A stretch of DNA of 64,000 nt from the NCBI GenBank assembly GCA_026413225.1, contig CM048553.1, forward strand, positions 130,328,190-130,392,189. Reading direction: 5' to 3'. Below, piece by piece: positions 48,301 to 58,600 of this stretch. This DNA comes from Otis tarda (taxonomy: Eukaryota > Chordata > Aves > Otidiformes > Otididae). A program made the position numbers and the translations under genes. Position 1 is the stretch's first letter. Each line of letters opens with the position of its first letter. Under the pieces are notes generated by a model, which saw nothing but the letters and a program-made list of their open reading frames with translations, made no database searches and was not told the DNA's origin.

Positions 48301-50772
48301 CATTTTCAGCATAGTGAGTATGATTAGGTGCACAGTTTTGCAGTATTTTATCAACAAAGTAAGAAAAACCTTAACTACAGAATGTTATTCTTGATATTGT
48401 AGTTGTAGGCCTCAGTTCACTATAATGATCATGACAATGTTTAACACAGGTTTGTTACAATCTTGTTTAAATACTGTGCTGGTATTTGTGGTATATGCAG
48501 AATTAGCAATCTGGATAAGGGCTCTAATCATTAAGCAACCCCTCTCTGCCACCCTCTTGGAAAGCAGTGGTGGTTACCTACCATCCACCCAAAAGAAAGT
48601 TGAATTTTGTTTGAACAGGATAAGTCTTCTGCTTATTCAGATTCTGGTCCAACTCCCTGTTGTGCTAATAGGCATCCTTCCTCTGGCTTCACTGGGAGCT
48701 GCATGAAGCATCAGTCAATATCAACTGCATCTGCTCAGATCAATAGCTTTTTGCATTTGACTCTATAAATAGCTGTTGTAATAATTATTAGTTGCTATCA
48801 AGACTGCAGATTTGAATCAGCGATTGAAAATCTAGGTTAAATTTTCTACTGACTCAACAGCGAAAGAGTCACAGAAAATGTTTTCACTCGAAAAGGATGG
48901 TAGGATTTTGTTCAGCAAACTAAGTCTGTCACCATTTCTAGCAGTCCCTTTGCTTCCTCTGCTAAATAGCCTTTCCAAGGACTCAACTGATATGATATTG
49001 ATGAGCTTATGAAAACTGCCAGGATCACAGGATTTCCTAAAACATGTGGCTGTTATCTACATCTTGGAATTTTATCTGAGGTATTCACATTTTTGGCATT
49101 GAACAATGCTTCTCCAGATCCTTGTCAACATCTGAGCTTCTGCTTCTCTTGCTACTACTCAAATTCCTCATTCACTTACTGTTACTGTCACTGCAGGCAT
49201 CTTTCTTTCACACAAGTTAGCTTCTTTGGTCTTCCTTTCCATCATCTTACTTACTTAATGCACTGAGTGAATCCCCAGGTATCCTTTCAGCAACGCAGGA
49301 TACAGATACTTGTTCCCTGCAGAGGCCTTTCTTCCAGACCTGCATAACCAGTCGAAATGGACTGGTACCAACAGTGTGCCGAACTCTTGCTTTCCTCTGG
49401 TGGCAAATGAGTTGAAAAGGACATTGCAGGATTTCTGTTTCCGCAGAGGTGCTGCTGGACATTCATGCCAGTGGTTTTGCATGCCTGTTGTGTGGGAAGA
49501 ACTGCAAAAGGTAGCAGATGAGAAGGGAATGGCATAGTCCTGTTTGAGATCTAGGTTCCAGAAGAGCACTGATGCTGGCAGCTATGCTAACTACCAGATT
49601 TTGTATCCTGGGTTTCTAAAGCTCTCAGTGTAGTCAGTACAGGTCAGCCCTTTCCGGTGGTGGTGCTTCAGGTCAGTGAGGTTAGAGATGTGATGCTGCC
49701 TGGCAGTGCCTGCTTTGAGACATCCCGGGAAGGTTCACCTCTTTGCCTTAACTAGAGAGGGGACCTGGGGTCTCTATCTGTGGTGGGCAGTGTGAATATC
49801 CATCACTTCTCAAACTTCTCATGGTTTGAGGTCTAGGAGGCACAAAGGAAAAACAGGTAGATAGCCTCCGTCTTCTCGCTGACCTCATGTGTTTGGTGCA
49901 GGTCAGTCATCTGGTCTGTTTCTTTTTACTTGAAAGTTTTTGCAAATTAGCAGTTCCTGAGTGAATGCCATAGAGCTGAGCGACACAGGCAAGGTGATAA
50001 ATTCTTCAGGCAAGTGGTAGCTTTGCAGTAAAGCTACATTGCCTTTCTCCTTCCCACTTCTGTTTAATTTAATCCAGATTTGAGAAATGTAGTTGAGGAA
50101 AATAAGTGTTTACTGTGGATTTTAGTTTATGAACCTGAAATGTGTCTCTTTTTTCCTTAACAAATGTAGACCAGGCTGCTGAGCCTTAGATTTTACAGCA
50201 TTGTGTGAGGAATGGGCAGGGATTAGTAAAATGTTCATTGATTGAAGTAATATCTTAGCTGAAGTGTTGTTGGTGTTTATTAGACAGCATTTTGAAATAG
50301 CACCGAACTAAGTGTTAGCCTAAATGGAGACTTCTATGTGTGCTTGTATTCTGTTAGCTCCTAATTCTTTATTTTTTATCTCTGGTTAGAAGGTGAAAAT
50401 CAGCCTTGGCTCTGTGGTGATTTCTTCAGTCTGGCAGATGTATCACTCGCTGTCACACTACATCGCCTGAAGTTTCTGGGATTAGCAAGAAGAAACTGGG
50501 GAAACGGAAAGCGGCCCAACTTGGAAGCCTACTATGAGCGTGTCCTGAAGAGAAAAGCATTTCACAAAGTTCTAGGACACGTCAACAATATATTAATCTC
50601 AGCCGTTCTGCCAACAGCCTTCCGTGTGGCCAAGAAGAGGGCACCCAGAGTTCTTGGCACCACCCTGCTGGTCAGCACACTGGCAGGAATGGCTTATCTT
50701 GCTTTCACGGCTCTTCGGAAGAGATTTGCCAACATGGTATTATCGATTAGAACCAGGCAAAATTATTTTTAA
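42335..50772 (+). CDS. GDAP1: GDAP1, ganglioside-induced differentiation-associated protein 1 (complete)
   Basis: GDAP1 is a GST-like, tail-anchored protein of the outer mitochondrial membrane that promotes mitochondrial fission. In humans it is mutated in Charcot-Marie-Tooth disease types 4A and 2K. The join is 42335-42385, 42663-42855, 44103-44276, 47404-47498, 47964-48078 and 50390-50772: 1011 bases, 336 codons plus TAA. Seen: a thioredoxin-like GST-N fold starting LVLYHWTQSFSSQKVR; the long alpha-loop insert around NTESELKKLAEENPDLQDAY; the GST-C helices (DVSLAVTLHRLKFLG); hydrophobic segment 1 (about 277-290); and a C-terminal transmembrane anchor (297-318) followed by RKR and a short tail ending RQNYF. 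All splice sites are GT-AG, and the lengths of exons 2-5 equal those I remember for human. The human protein has 358 residues; the 22-residue difference is all at the N-terminus. GDAP1L1 is the alternative paralogue but is less similar and not linked to JPH1. Confidence 0.97.
42386..42662 (+). other. GDAP1: GDAP1 intron 1 with (GGGCC)6
   Basis: A 277-base, extremely GC-rich intron inside the CpG island. A 10-base G run lies near the donor (about 42393-42402), and a pentanucleotide repeat lies at 42567-42596. Splice sites are canonical. Confidence 0.9.
42567..42596 (+). repeat. (GGGCC)6 pentanucleotide repeat in GDAP1 intron 1
   Basis: Six perfect GGGCC units, preceded by one GGGCA. The tract has more than four G3 runs separated by CC, which makes it a candidate for G-quadruplex or hairpin formation on the transcribed RNA. 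Confidence 0.95.
42663..42855 (+). CDS. GDAP1: GDAP1 coding exon 2
   Basis: 193 bases, with the acceptor TTGCAG before GTGCGC and a GTAATC donor at 42856. It encodes the rest of the GST-N fold, including CEEHDVNLPLSEHNEPWFMR and IICEATQIIDYLE. It ends with the first base of a glutamate codon. Confidence 0.97.
42856..44102 (+). other. GDAP1: GDAP1 intron 2
   Basis: 1247 bases, GT-AG. It contains a short CR1 3' fragment (43184-43239) and otherwise nothing recognised. Confidence 0.9.
43184..43239 (-). mobile_element. CR1 LINE, very short 3'-end fragment
   Basis: The plus strand reads AATCATAGAATCATAGAACA, then GTTTGGGTTGGAAGGGACTT and TTAAAGGTCATCTAG. This is the reverse complement of the last ~55 bases of CR1. 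The element lies on the minus strand, antisense to GDAP1, and is almost entirely truncated. Confidence 0.88.
44103..44276 (+). CDS. GDAP1: GDAP1 coding exon 3
   Basis: 174 bases, with acceptor TATTGCAG and donor GTATGT. It encodes MYYPRVQHYRELLDSLPMDA and TVDSMIPAYATSRIR, the linker and first GST-C helices. Phase 1 at both ends matches the flanking exons. Confidence 0.97.
44992..45030 (+). repeat. Possible remnant of an old amniote interspersed repeat
   Basis: AGAATCAATGGTAAAATGTC is followed by CTTTGACTTCCTTGGGATG. It has the spaced inverted TCAATGG ... TTGACTT cores of old amniote repeats and is strongly diverged. Confidence 0.3.
45255..45302 (+). repeat. 48-base homopyrimidine tract in GDAP1 intron 3
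   Basis: An uninterrupted C/T run dominated by T. No acceptor AG with exon-like sequence follows it, so it is treated as a simple repeat. Confidence 0.9.
47404..47498 (+). CDS. GDAP1: GDAP1 coding exon 4
   Basis: 95 bases, with acceptor ATGTATCAG and donor GTAAGA. It encodes SQISNTESELKKLAEENPDL and QDAYIAKQKRLK, the first half of the alpha-loop insert that distinguishes GDAP1 from ordinary GSTs. Confidence 0.97.
47499..47963 (+). other. GDAP1: GDAP1 intron 4
   Basis: 465 bases, GT-AG. CCCACTGACTTCAGAGG near 47695 hints at an old repeat fragment. Nothing else is recognised. Confidence 0.9.
47964..48078 (+). CDS. GDAP1: GDAP1 coding exon 5
   Basis: 115 bases, with acceptor CTATTTAG and donor GTAAGG. 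It encodes SKLLDHDNIKYLKKILDELE and KVLDQVETELQRRNEETP, a charged helical segment that completes the alpha-loop and leads into GST-C. Confidence 0.97.
48079..50389 (+). other. GDAP1: GDAP1 intron 5
   Basis: 2311 bases, GT-AG. It contains an old repeat remnant (48637-48705) and a moderately GC-richer stretch at 49250-49760 with overlapping short open frames on both strands and no recognisable protein. Confidence 0.88.
48637..48705 (+). repeat. Remnant of an old amniote interspersed repeat
   Basis: ATTCAGATTCTGGTCCAACT, then CCCTGTTGTGCTAATAGGCA and TCCTTCCTCTGGCTTCACTG with GGAGCT after it. This follows the layout GATCCAACTCCCATTGAAGT ... CCATTGACTTCACTGGGAGC of an old amniote repeat as I remember it. 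It overlaps the end of a chance 93-codon open frame. Confidence 0.45.
50390..50772 (+). CDS. GDAP1: GDAP1 coding exon 6 (terminal)
   Basis: 383 coding bases after acceptor CTGGTTAG, with stop TAA at 50770-50772. It encodes GST-C (PWLCGDFFSLADVSLAVTLH), the hydrophobic segment ILISAVLPTAFRVA, and the tail anchor VLGTTLLVSTLAGMAYLAFT with flanking basic residues. The tail anchor is the least conserved part compared with human, as expected of a membrane segment. Confidence 0.97.
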
Positions 50773-53719
50773 ACCTCTCTGTCCCTGGTGGAAAATATAC
50801 CCAGTAAAATATAAAAGTAGAAGAAAGGTTATGTCTGTGAATTACATTGTCACACAGTAATCATCTGCTGTTGTATAATTGGATTGGCAATACCAAGATA
50901 TTTGTGGAAAACAAATTTTAGGGGGACAACAAAGGAAAGAAGAGACTTTCTTGTCAGGCGAGGACCTGTAAGTGCTTTGTTATAATGATTATTTTCTCCT
51001 TTACCCAGTAGCTGACCTAATTATAATGCTTTAATAGGTATGCAGCAGTGTGACAGCTCTTCACTGTGGGTGAAAGGCATTACTGTGCAGAAACCAGCAC
51101 TGTTAAAATACTGAAAATAGCACTTACATTAAATACGTGGAGTAGGATTTAAGTGGAACATAGGCTCTGTGCCTGTTGTATGTGGGAGTGAGTGTCTCTG
51201 TACTGATTAGTGTCTATTGATTTGCAGTTGGACCTTTAGGAATGTGTCAAAAAGCCATCTTGTGGAGCCACTTTTGTCACTGTATGTTCATACAGTAGTA
51301 CAAGAAGAGACCTGAACATCAGTGATCTGTGGGCCTCACAAGTGAAATTCTCCAGAGGCATCAGCAGTCAACAGATACTAGACTTCTGCTGAAAAACAAA
51401 TGGGAGTGGAAAACCTGGCACTTGTCTTTTGAAAGCCTTTTGAGTAGCTTTTAGCCCAGCCAGGTACCCATGTCAGCCGCAAGGCCTGTCTGAGTCAAGC
51501 CAAACTATCTCACATAGTGCACATTTCCTCCTTTCATTCTATCAGTTCCTTCTGTCTTTTGCACTTGGGGTGGCTTGATGCAGTTGTCTCCATGTTAGTG
51601 TCCCATGTACCCTTTCTCGTTTCCAGTCTGAGCACTAGCTATTTTTTGCACACTACTTGGCTGTCTTAGCAATTGGATGTGCCTCTGTGAAATGTTTGCC
51701 CGCAATGTGCTGCAGCCAACGAGAAAATGTATGCACACAATGCATTTTGTAAAAGTAATTTAAAATACTTCACTATCTTGGAGTCTGGTTAGGTAGCCTG
51801 TATTGAAGCTGAAACAGTAATTTAGTATTCTGTTTACTTATGGAGAGGTGTCATGTTGGTGGTAAGTGAAAAATATAGGCCAATTTGGAGGCAGGTGATT
51901 TGTGCTGCAGCTTTTTTGTAAAGCCACCCACTTGTAGGACAGGTATAGAAAAACACTTTGATTACTTCCCATTACTCAGCAGATGCTGAGAGTTTTATTA
52001 GGTTTGAGCTGAGCTCCTGTTTCAATGAGAAATACACATTCACCTGAAGGTAGACTTTGAATCATTTTGCAGTGAGAAAGCAATCGGAAGGGCTGAAAAT
52101 TCTTATGACAATTTGGTAAGATTTTTGTGTTCTTGATGAATGTCTCAAAGCCTCAGAATTTTGTTTACAAGCTGTAGATAACTGCAACAAGCAAAACATA
52201 GCTTTAAATGTTTGTCTATCAACAACCAGTGGAATCAGACCTAAGTACATTTTCAATCCAATGCTGGTAGCTGTGGTCTCTGCACTATTGCTTTGGGCAT
52301 GAAGAAGATCCGCTCTCAAGTTTGGTGGAGAGAGCCGAGGCAATTTTTGTTTTGGCAGTCTCACCATGTAGCAGATATCAAAATGGATAAAATTGTTGAA
52401 TACTTCTGCTTATAATTTAATATTGTGCTAGTTGTCTAGCAAAAGAAGACCTGAATCTTATTGCTCCTTTTCAGTAATAAGAACCATCTTACCTAGGAAA
52501 AATGTTTTGTTTTTTTTTTTAATTTGTCAAAAAGACAGTTTAATATAATTCTATTTCATGACCCAGTTGTTGTCAAGAACTTGTTGAATTAAATGTACTC
52601 TATTTAGAAAAGCTTTATTATCTCTAGAGTAAGTTTAATCCAACAATACTATTAATGTGCTGGCAGCTTTAACTGAGTTTGTTGTTTGTATATTGCAGTT
52701 CATCTGCATTTGCTTGTAACCATCAAATTCCACTAAGTTAATAAACGCAGGGTAGGGCCTGTAACTTAATGCTTCCCTGGCATGTATTTCTGATAGGCCA
52801 TCTGTAATCTGATTAAGTCACAGTAAAATTGAATATAGATGACTTAGCTTTTTTTAGAATTAATTTCTATTTTATTTATTCCTTCCTGGTTTTTTTCAGT
52901 GTGTTAGTTCTAGGTAAGAAGACTTATATTCCCTGAGGTGTGCCAGTTTAGTTCACACGAGAAGTCTTGCGTGCTGTGATACAGGCTGATTATTGATGAA
53001 GCAGTTTTACTTCCCCCCAAGCCTTAAAGATCTCCTCACTTCACCTAGTGCTCCTTGCCTGCCGGGAGCTGCAGGTACTGTTGGGAAGGTCTGAAATGGC
53101 CACCAGATGTCACTGGTCCTCCAGGGCTACACTTCAGCATGCCTCCGAGATGTGCAGGAAAACACTAGTTTTCACAAACAGAATGTTTGTTGTCTCATGG
53201 ATGTGAGCGTCCTTATCAAACTAGCAGTCTCTCAAGAGCTCTTGAGACAACTGCTTTGGTCTACTTCAGGTTGGTTCTCTTGATACCTGTCATTTATGCC
53301 TTTGTGTAGTTTCTACACTGAATATATAAGAGGGCAAAATGGAAATAATATTTCACATTAAAATGAATGTCACTGAACAGCAATTAAACTTGTCATATGC
53401 AGGAATGAACATGGATAAAACTTTTACTGTGGAAAAGTTTGGATCCCTAGTTTAATTCATGTGTATTAGTTCAACTATTTGGTAGCTCACTTATTTTCAC
53501 TGCTCTGAAGTACTCTGTGCAACGTCGATTTCTGTACAGGTGGCAGCAAAAGGCTTATCCATGATTAAATTCCTAAAATAGGATGAGATTTAGAAGCACA
53601 TATGCTGTATATGGCTTTTTGTGCAGGATAGCTTTTGTGTGGTGCTTGTAAAGTTTAATTTCAGCCTGATTTATTTTCTTTGCTCTGGTACCTCTGGACA
53701 ATATTTAGCTTGGAAACAC

Positions 53720-53725
53720 AATAAA
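53720..53725 (+). terminator. Candidate GDAP1 poly(A) signal AATAAA (proximal)
   Basis: A canonical hexamer followed within 20 bases by T/G-rich sequence (GTTCTGGTTTTC). It lies only 84 bases upstream of a second hexamer. Confidence 0.45.
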
Positions 53726-53803
53726 TGTTCTGGTTTTCATTTACTATTTGTTCTCATGTCATGTGTATATTTCATATCATATCTTTGTGTGTGGGACCTG
53801 CAC

Positions 53804-53809
53804 AATAAA
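53804..53809 (+). terminator. Candidate GDAP1 poly(A) signal AATAAA (distal)
   Basis: A canonical hexamer. Likely cleavage is about 15-20 bases downstream, followed by a GU-rich element (TGGTTTATGTCTTCTGTGTC in the DNA). This is the most complete poly(A) arrangement seen after the GDAP1 stop codon. Confidence 0.6.
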
Positions 53810-54282
53810 CATCAGTTCTAAGACCACTTTCTGGACTGGTTTATGTCTTCTGTGTCAGTAAAACAAAGCACATCTGAGGATCACACAGTATTGCTGTAAG
53901 GAGTCTGATGCTGTTCAAGGAGTGAAGCTGCTGGTATCTCAGTTTAGAAGGTGTTCAGCAGATTGTCTTGCATCTATCTGGAAACAACAGTTACGATGAT
54001 TGTTTTCTTTCGTTGTCTGTCCGAGCTGTATATGCATGAACCTCCACAGAAGACATTTAATAATGTTAAACATCCATTTAAAGAAGGAGAGTAAGCAGTT
54101 TTTGTGTTTTCAATGAACCCAAAGGGAAAAAAAAAAAAGCTTCCCTTCTGAGTGTGGCCCTGTTTCATGGTTTATGTTGTTGAGCTGCGAAGCTGTAAGG
54201 TGCATGACGAGCACATAAGCTGTGTGCACACTGATAGTGTCACTGATGAGACCAAATAGTGTTCCCTGACCACTGTTAGTTT

Positions 54283-54325
54283 GTTTTGGTTTTTTGGTTT
54301 TTTTTTGTTTGGTTTTTTTTTTTTT
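54283..54325 (+). repeat. T-rich/(TTTTGG) low-complexity tract
   Basis: Alternating T runs and GG dinucleotides, on the minus strand resembling (CCAAAA)n. It is simple sequence only. Confidence 0.8.
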
Positions 54326-54493
54326 CTTTTGTCTTGCACTACAGCAGTCTGCATGGGACCTTCTTTTAAGCAGAGGAAGAGACAACACTACTTGAGGCTT
54401 GCATGGGTTTCCTCTCAGTATATCTAAAGTCAGCAGAGATGCTAGGATCAGATAGACAGCTGGGCTGTCAGTCAGGCTTGAGTTTCAGGAGAT

Positions 54494-54540
54494 TATGGCA
54501 CCTATGGTCTATGGCACCTATGGTCTATGGCACCTATGGA
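54494..54540 (+). repeat. 16-base tandem repeat, 2.9 copies
   Basis: The unit TATGGCACCTATGGTC is repeated at 54494, 54510 and 54526, the last copy ending in a variant. The copies are otherwise perfect, which suggests recent slippage. Confidence 0.95.
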
Positions 54541-55374
54541 CCAACTTTGAGGAGGCCTTGATGTTCTTCAGTAGTATTAATCAGAAGTACATACAGAGAC
54601 CTTGCTGTGAAAAGCTTATGTCTAAACGGTCAAGAGGAGCAAGAGTGAATGGAAAGGGAAGTACAGCAAGTGTAAATACCTTGTCCAGAGTCACATAGCC
54701 ATGCATCAGCTTTTGTATATCACATTTTTAAAGGCATTCTAAAGTTAAGTCTCAATTTTATGAGAACAAGGAGCTACAAGGTTTAGAGAGCAGATTGTCA
54801 TGCTCTAATTCGTGAGGATTAGAGAGAGCAGTAGACAGAAAGTAAGTGAAAAGTAGTGGATCTAGTTCACTGGAGCACGCTGTGCTCTGCAGTAAGGTGT
54901 AGGACAGATGACTCTTTACTGAGGCCTCATTAAGTTTGTCTCTCTGTTTAGCTGATGTTAGACAATGAAATGTAAGGTTGTGCTTAGGCAATTTATAAAA
55001 TGTGCTAAGGAAGTAAAAAACACATAGAAAGATCCCAAACAAAATACAGGGTTTTTTCCCATCTTTAAAAATAAATTTTTATTTTTGGTGCAGCACCAAG
55101 TCAAAAAGTCAGGCACTCAAAACTCAGGAAATTCCAGAAGCCAGAGTTCTTACAGTACTGTTAACTCACTCATACAGTACATCAGTAGCATTTTTATTTC
55201 TGTTTTCATTTCTAAGTTACAATCATGGTGCTTTAGTTAATGTGAAGTTAAAAATGTTGCACCATTAAATAGTTAAGCTGTGGATAAGCTTAATGTTGTG
55301 GGAAGAATCTGTTGGAATTCGCAGAGTTGTAGTCCTAGCTATTTCCATCTTAGCTTTACATCAGCATTAATTTT

Positions 55375-55620
55375 TACTACAATTTAAAATATTAATAAAT
55401 AATTGTATAAAAGTGTATTGTGTAAACTAATACATAATAGCATAAATAAATTATTATTATACTCTTAATATATTAATATCTATTAATCTCATATATATAT
55501 TCTATGTAATATCCCTATTTATCTCTTCCATCTTTCTTCTGCTAAAAATGGCTAATTGACAATTACACATATTACTATATTATTTATATATATAAAATCC
55601 ATCTCTAAAGCTAAAATAAT
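55375..55620 (+). other. Extreme AT-rich block
   Basis: About 245 bases are dominated by A/T with many TAAT/ATTA steps and short TA runs (TATATATATA-like near 55490 and 55585). This could be a matrix-attachment-type region or simply low-complexity DNA. Confidence 0.5.
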
Positions 55621-58600
55621 GAAAACTTGGTTGATTTATTTCAAATTAACACAATGAGAATCATCCTTTATGGTTCAAACTCAGTGCTTTATTATGTGCA
55701 ATTTTTTAGATCCTTTGTAGGACTGCAGACCTTGTCTTAATCCTGCTGTGAAGGCAGGTATGGTCTGCACCAGCAGCCTGGAAGGGAGTAAAGGAGATGT
55801 TTTACGCATGCCTCACGTATGTATGCATTTGATAACATTGGTAACATCATGAATGTAGGGACTTGAGAATATACGTTAATGTATCTGTTGCTTCTTGTTA
55901 GCTGATTATCCAGATCAAAAGCTGAAAGCTACTGCATTTAGACTGGAAAAAAAGCTTTAGCAGTTGAGAAACAATTGCTATCCTGAAAATAACTCATTTA
56001 GGACTCGTTTCAAAAAGGTTATCTAACTTCAAGTGTTTAAGCAGGTAGTGCCTGTGTTTCCCTAGGCAGCAGAAAGTAGAGCATTCCTGGGGCCAGGCCA
56101 AGAATCTATTTAGGGGCATAACACAGGTTTGGTGAAGGGAAGGGAATTCCAGGCTCTGAAGCTCAAGTGAACCAGAGAAGAAAGCGTCCAGAGAAACTCC
56201 ATCACTGACCGTTTCTTCTGGTCCAGCTCTGGGTGGTTCTTCTGCAGGTGGAGAGAGGCTTTTGGATTGCCTCTTCACAGGACCTATTTGTTCTGTCTCA
56301 CTTGAATTATTTAGCTGAAATTAGTGGAGGGAAACCCTGTGAAGGAATTCCTATCTTTGTTGAGTGCATAGTGAAACCAGCTTCCTCATGCTGATATTTA
56401 AGTTGGAGTGCTGTTCAGAAAGGTACTGTGAAAGCATACGCTTTGGACCGCACAGCTCTCCCCAGACACCTTGCCTAGACACCAACTAGAAGTCTGGATT
56501 GCACCCCAGAGCAAGAGGCACTGCTTAGATTTTCAGATCTTTTAATAGAAATAGCTCCAGAGACAAAGATCTCACAGGAAGTCTGTACCAGACAAAGCCA
56601 GATGACCTGTGTTCAAATCTAGTGCCTTAAGAAGTTGTGCACCCTTCCATTGCGCTGAATTTTATAGCTCACACAGAGGCAGAAGCTGCTAGAAGTTACA
56701 GAGGAAACAAAATTGGCCAATGTTGCATTAATGGAGGTATCAAGATTTCACTTTCTAACAAAAGAGCCAGATTCAGATCTGGTATGAGTCATTGTTACAA
56801 AAAATGTAATGGTGCATCTACTTACATCGGATCTGAATTTGATTTTAAAGTCATTATGCCATGAATCACATTTTAAGACTTTGCCTTGAAAAGTTTTGTT
56901 TTAATCAACCTATTTGTTACAGAGACAATGAAAGCTGCGCAATACCTTTCTGAAACAAAGCATATATGCAGAGCTTAAGCTTTTAAAATCTGTTTAAGCT
57001 TTTAATATGGGCAGCACATACTGAATCAAAAATTTTGGAATATGGAGTTATTTTTGGAATAAAGAATTCTTTTAAAACAAGTCCAAGAATGTATGTTTAG
57101 GACTGATTCCAGAACAGCATCATAATTTTTTTTTATTCTTTGGATTTGAAAGAGAACCAAAAAGCTATAGCTGACTTCATTTTTCTGTTGTTAACAGCAA
57201 ATTGTGACCACGATACAAGAAAGCTCCAGCAAATAAAAAGGTAACAGATTTCTCTTTTGTGTGTATATATTAAAAAAAAAAAGAGGAAAAATAACTGTGC
57301 TTAGTTAATATTCTTAGGAATAGGAATATCATGCTGGATAAGAGTTCTGCCCACTCTTGAGTGTTATAAGAAATTCTTAGGATCCTTTTGTGCAAAGGGA
57401 AAGGTGCAAATATTCCCAAAATGTGCTGGCAAAACAGCAATACCAGCAGCATCATTGGAGACAGTTATGCATCTGTAGCAGCACGTGGAGGTGGAAGTCC
57501 AGCAGCAACTGAAAGAAGTTCATCGCAATTCACCAGCCTTGTGTGACACATGGGAGGAGAAGCAAACCAAGCTTCGAACTCAACACAAGAAATGGCAGTG
57601 CTTAAAGTCAGAAATCCCTCAAGCTGGTTGCACAGATAGGTGATTAATGAGTCCCTAACATCTCTGTCTAATTTGGAATGAGAGGACAGCTGGGTGTTTA
57701 CATAGGCTGGGTTGCCAACAGCTGTATCAGTCGTGGGTCCAGGGAAGCTTTGATGAAGGCCTACATATGGAGAACTGGAATCAGGAAAGAGTTTACATCT
57801 TGTGCTTATATTTGTGTAGAGGATGACTTGAATATGTATTTAGGAAGAAAAGCATATTCATATCTTGCTTTTAAAGACACGGGAAGAAAAAAGGAGTATC
57901 ATGATTTTAGAGTCAGTGTTGTAAGTTTATATTTGAAATTCTCAAGGCAGCCCAAGGACAGCCTCTGCAAAGCAGAGGCAATAGAGAAAAGATGCCCATC
58001 AGATCAACCATGAAGTTTCTTTCATGCGTCTTTAAAGAAGGAGGTATTATTATTTAAAGACTGGAGATCTCTCTTCTTCTCAGACTGTCTTGAGGAAACG
58101 CTGGAAACCTTTCCTTGGTTTTCCAAATGGTAAAAGGTCTTTTAGTTCATACAGAAGATTATCTTGCATAAAAGAAACACCAAAATAACTTTCTCTGGAG
58201 GAAGAGCTGTAAAAGAGAGGCAAAACTCTTACCTTAGCAAGAATTAGTTCTGAATTGCCACCTTTAGCTTAACACTTCTTACTGACATGCTTCAGCACCA
58301 TTGCGTTATGCGAGAGAGAAAGGATGAGGAAGATATCAATGGAGACTCAGAACGAGGACCTGAAATGGTAGGTTACATTAGCAGGTTGGTAACCTTAGGG
58401 TTTATGCTTTGTTTAGTTTTATTTGGTTTTCTTGTTTTTTTTTTTTTGTTTTGTTGTTTAATAAAGAATAAATCCACACCTGATAGAGTGCTACACTGCC
58501 ATGTATGCGATACTGTCGCATATGGAAGATGCAACCACAGGACGTAGTCTGTTGACGAACAGGTAGAGACTTTGCTTACTGTGTCTGAGGGCTTATCCGA

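Larger units (their letters stand above)
50773..53825 (+). other. GDAP1: Probable GDAP1 3' UTR
   Basis: About 3 kb of AT-rich sequence follows the stop codon, up to a strong poly(A) signal at 53804. Human GDAP1 mRNA also has a long 3' UTR. An AATAAA at 52740-52745 and another at 53720-53725 could give shorter transcripts. No coding content or recognised repeat was found in the stretch. Confidence 0.65.

Noticed and set aside
48425-48706. Hydrophobic 93-codon open frame in GDAP1 intron 5
   Set aside because: It overlaps an old repeat remnant (48637-48705), has no recognisable family, and its start has no supporting context. The hydrophobicity follows from T-rich sequence.
49255-49569. 104-codon minus-strand frame and overlapping frames in GDAP1 intron 5
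   Set aside because: Frames occur on both strands over the same GC-richer stretch, none resembles a known protein, and none has exon-like boundaries.
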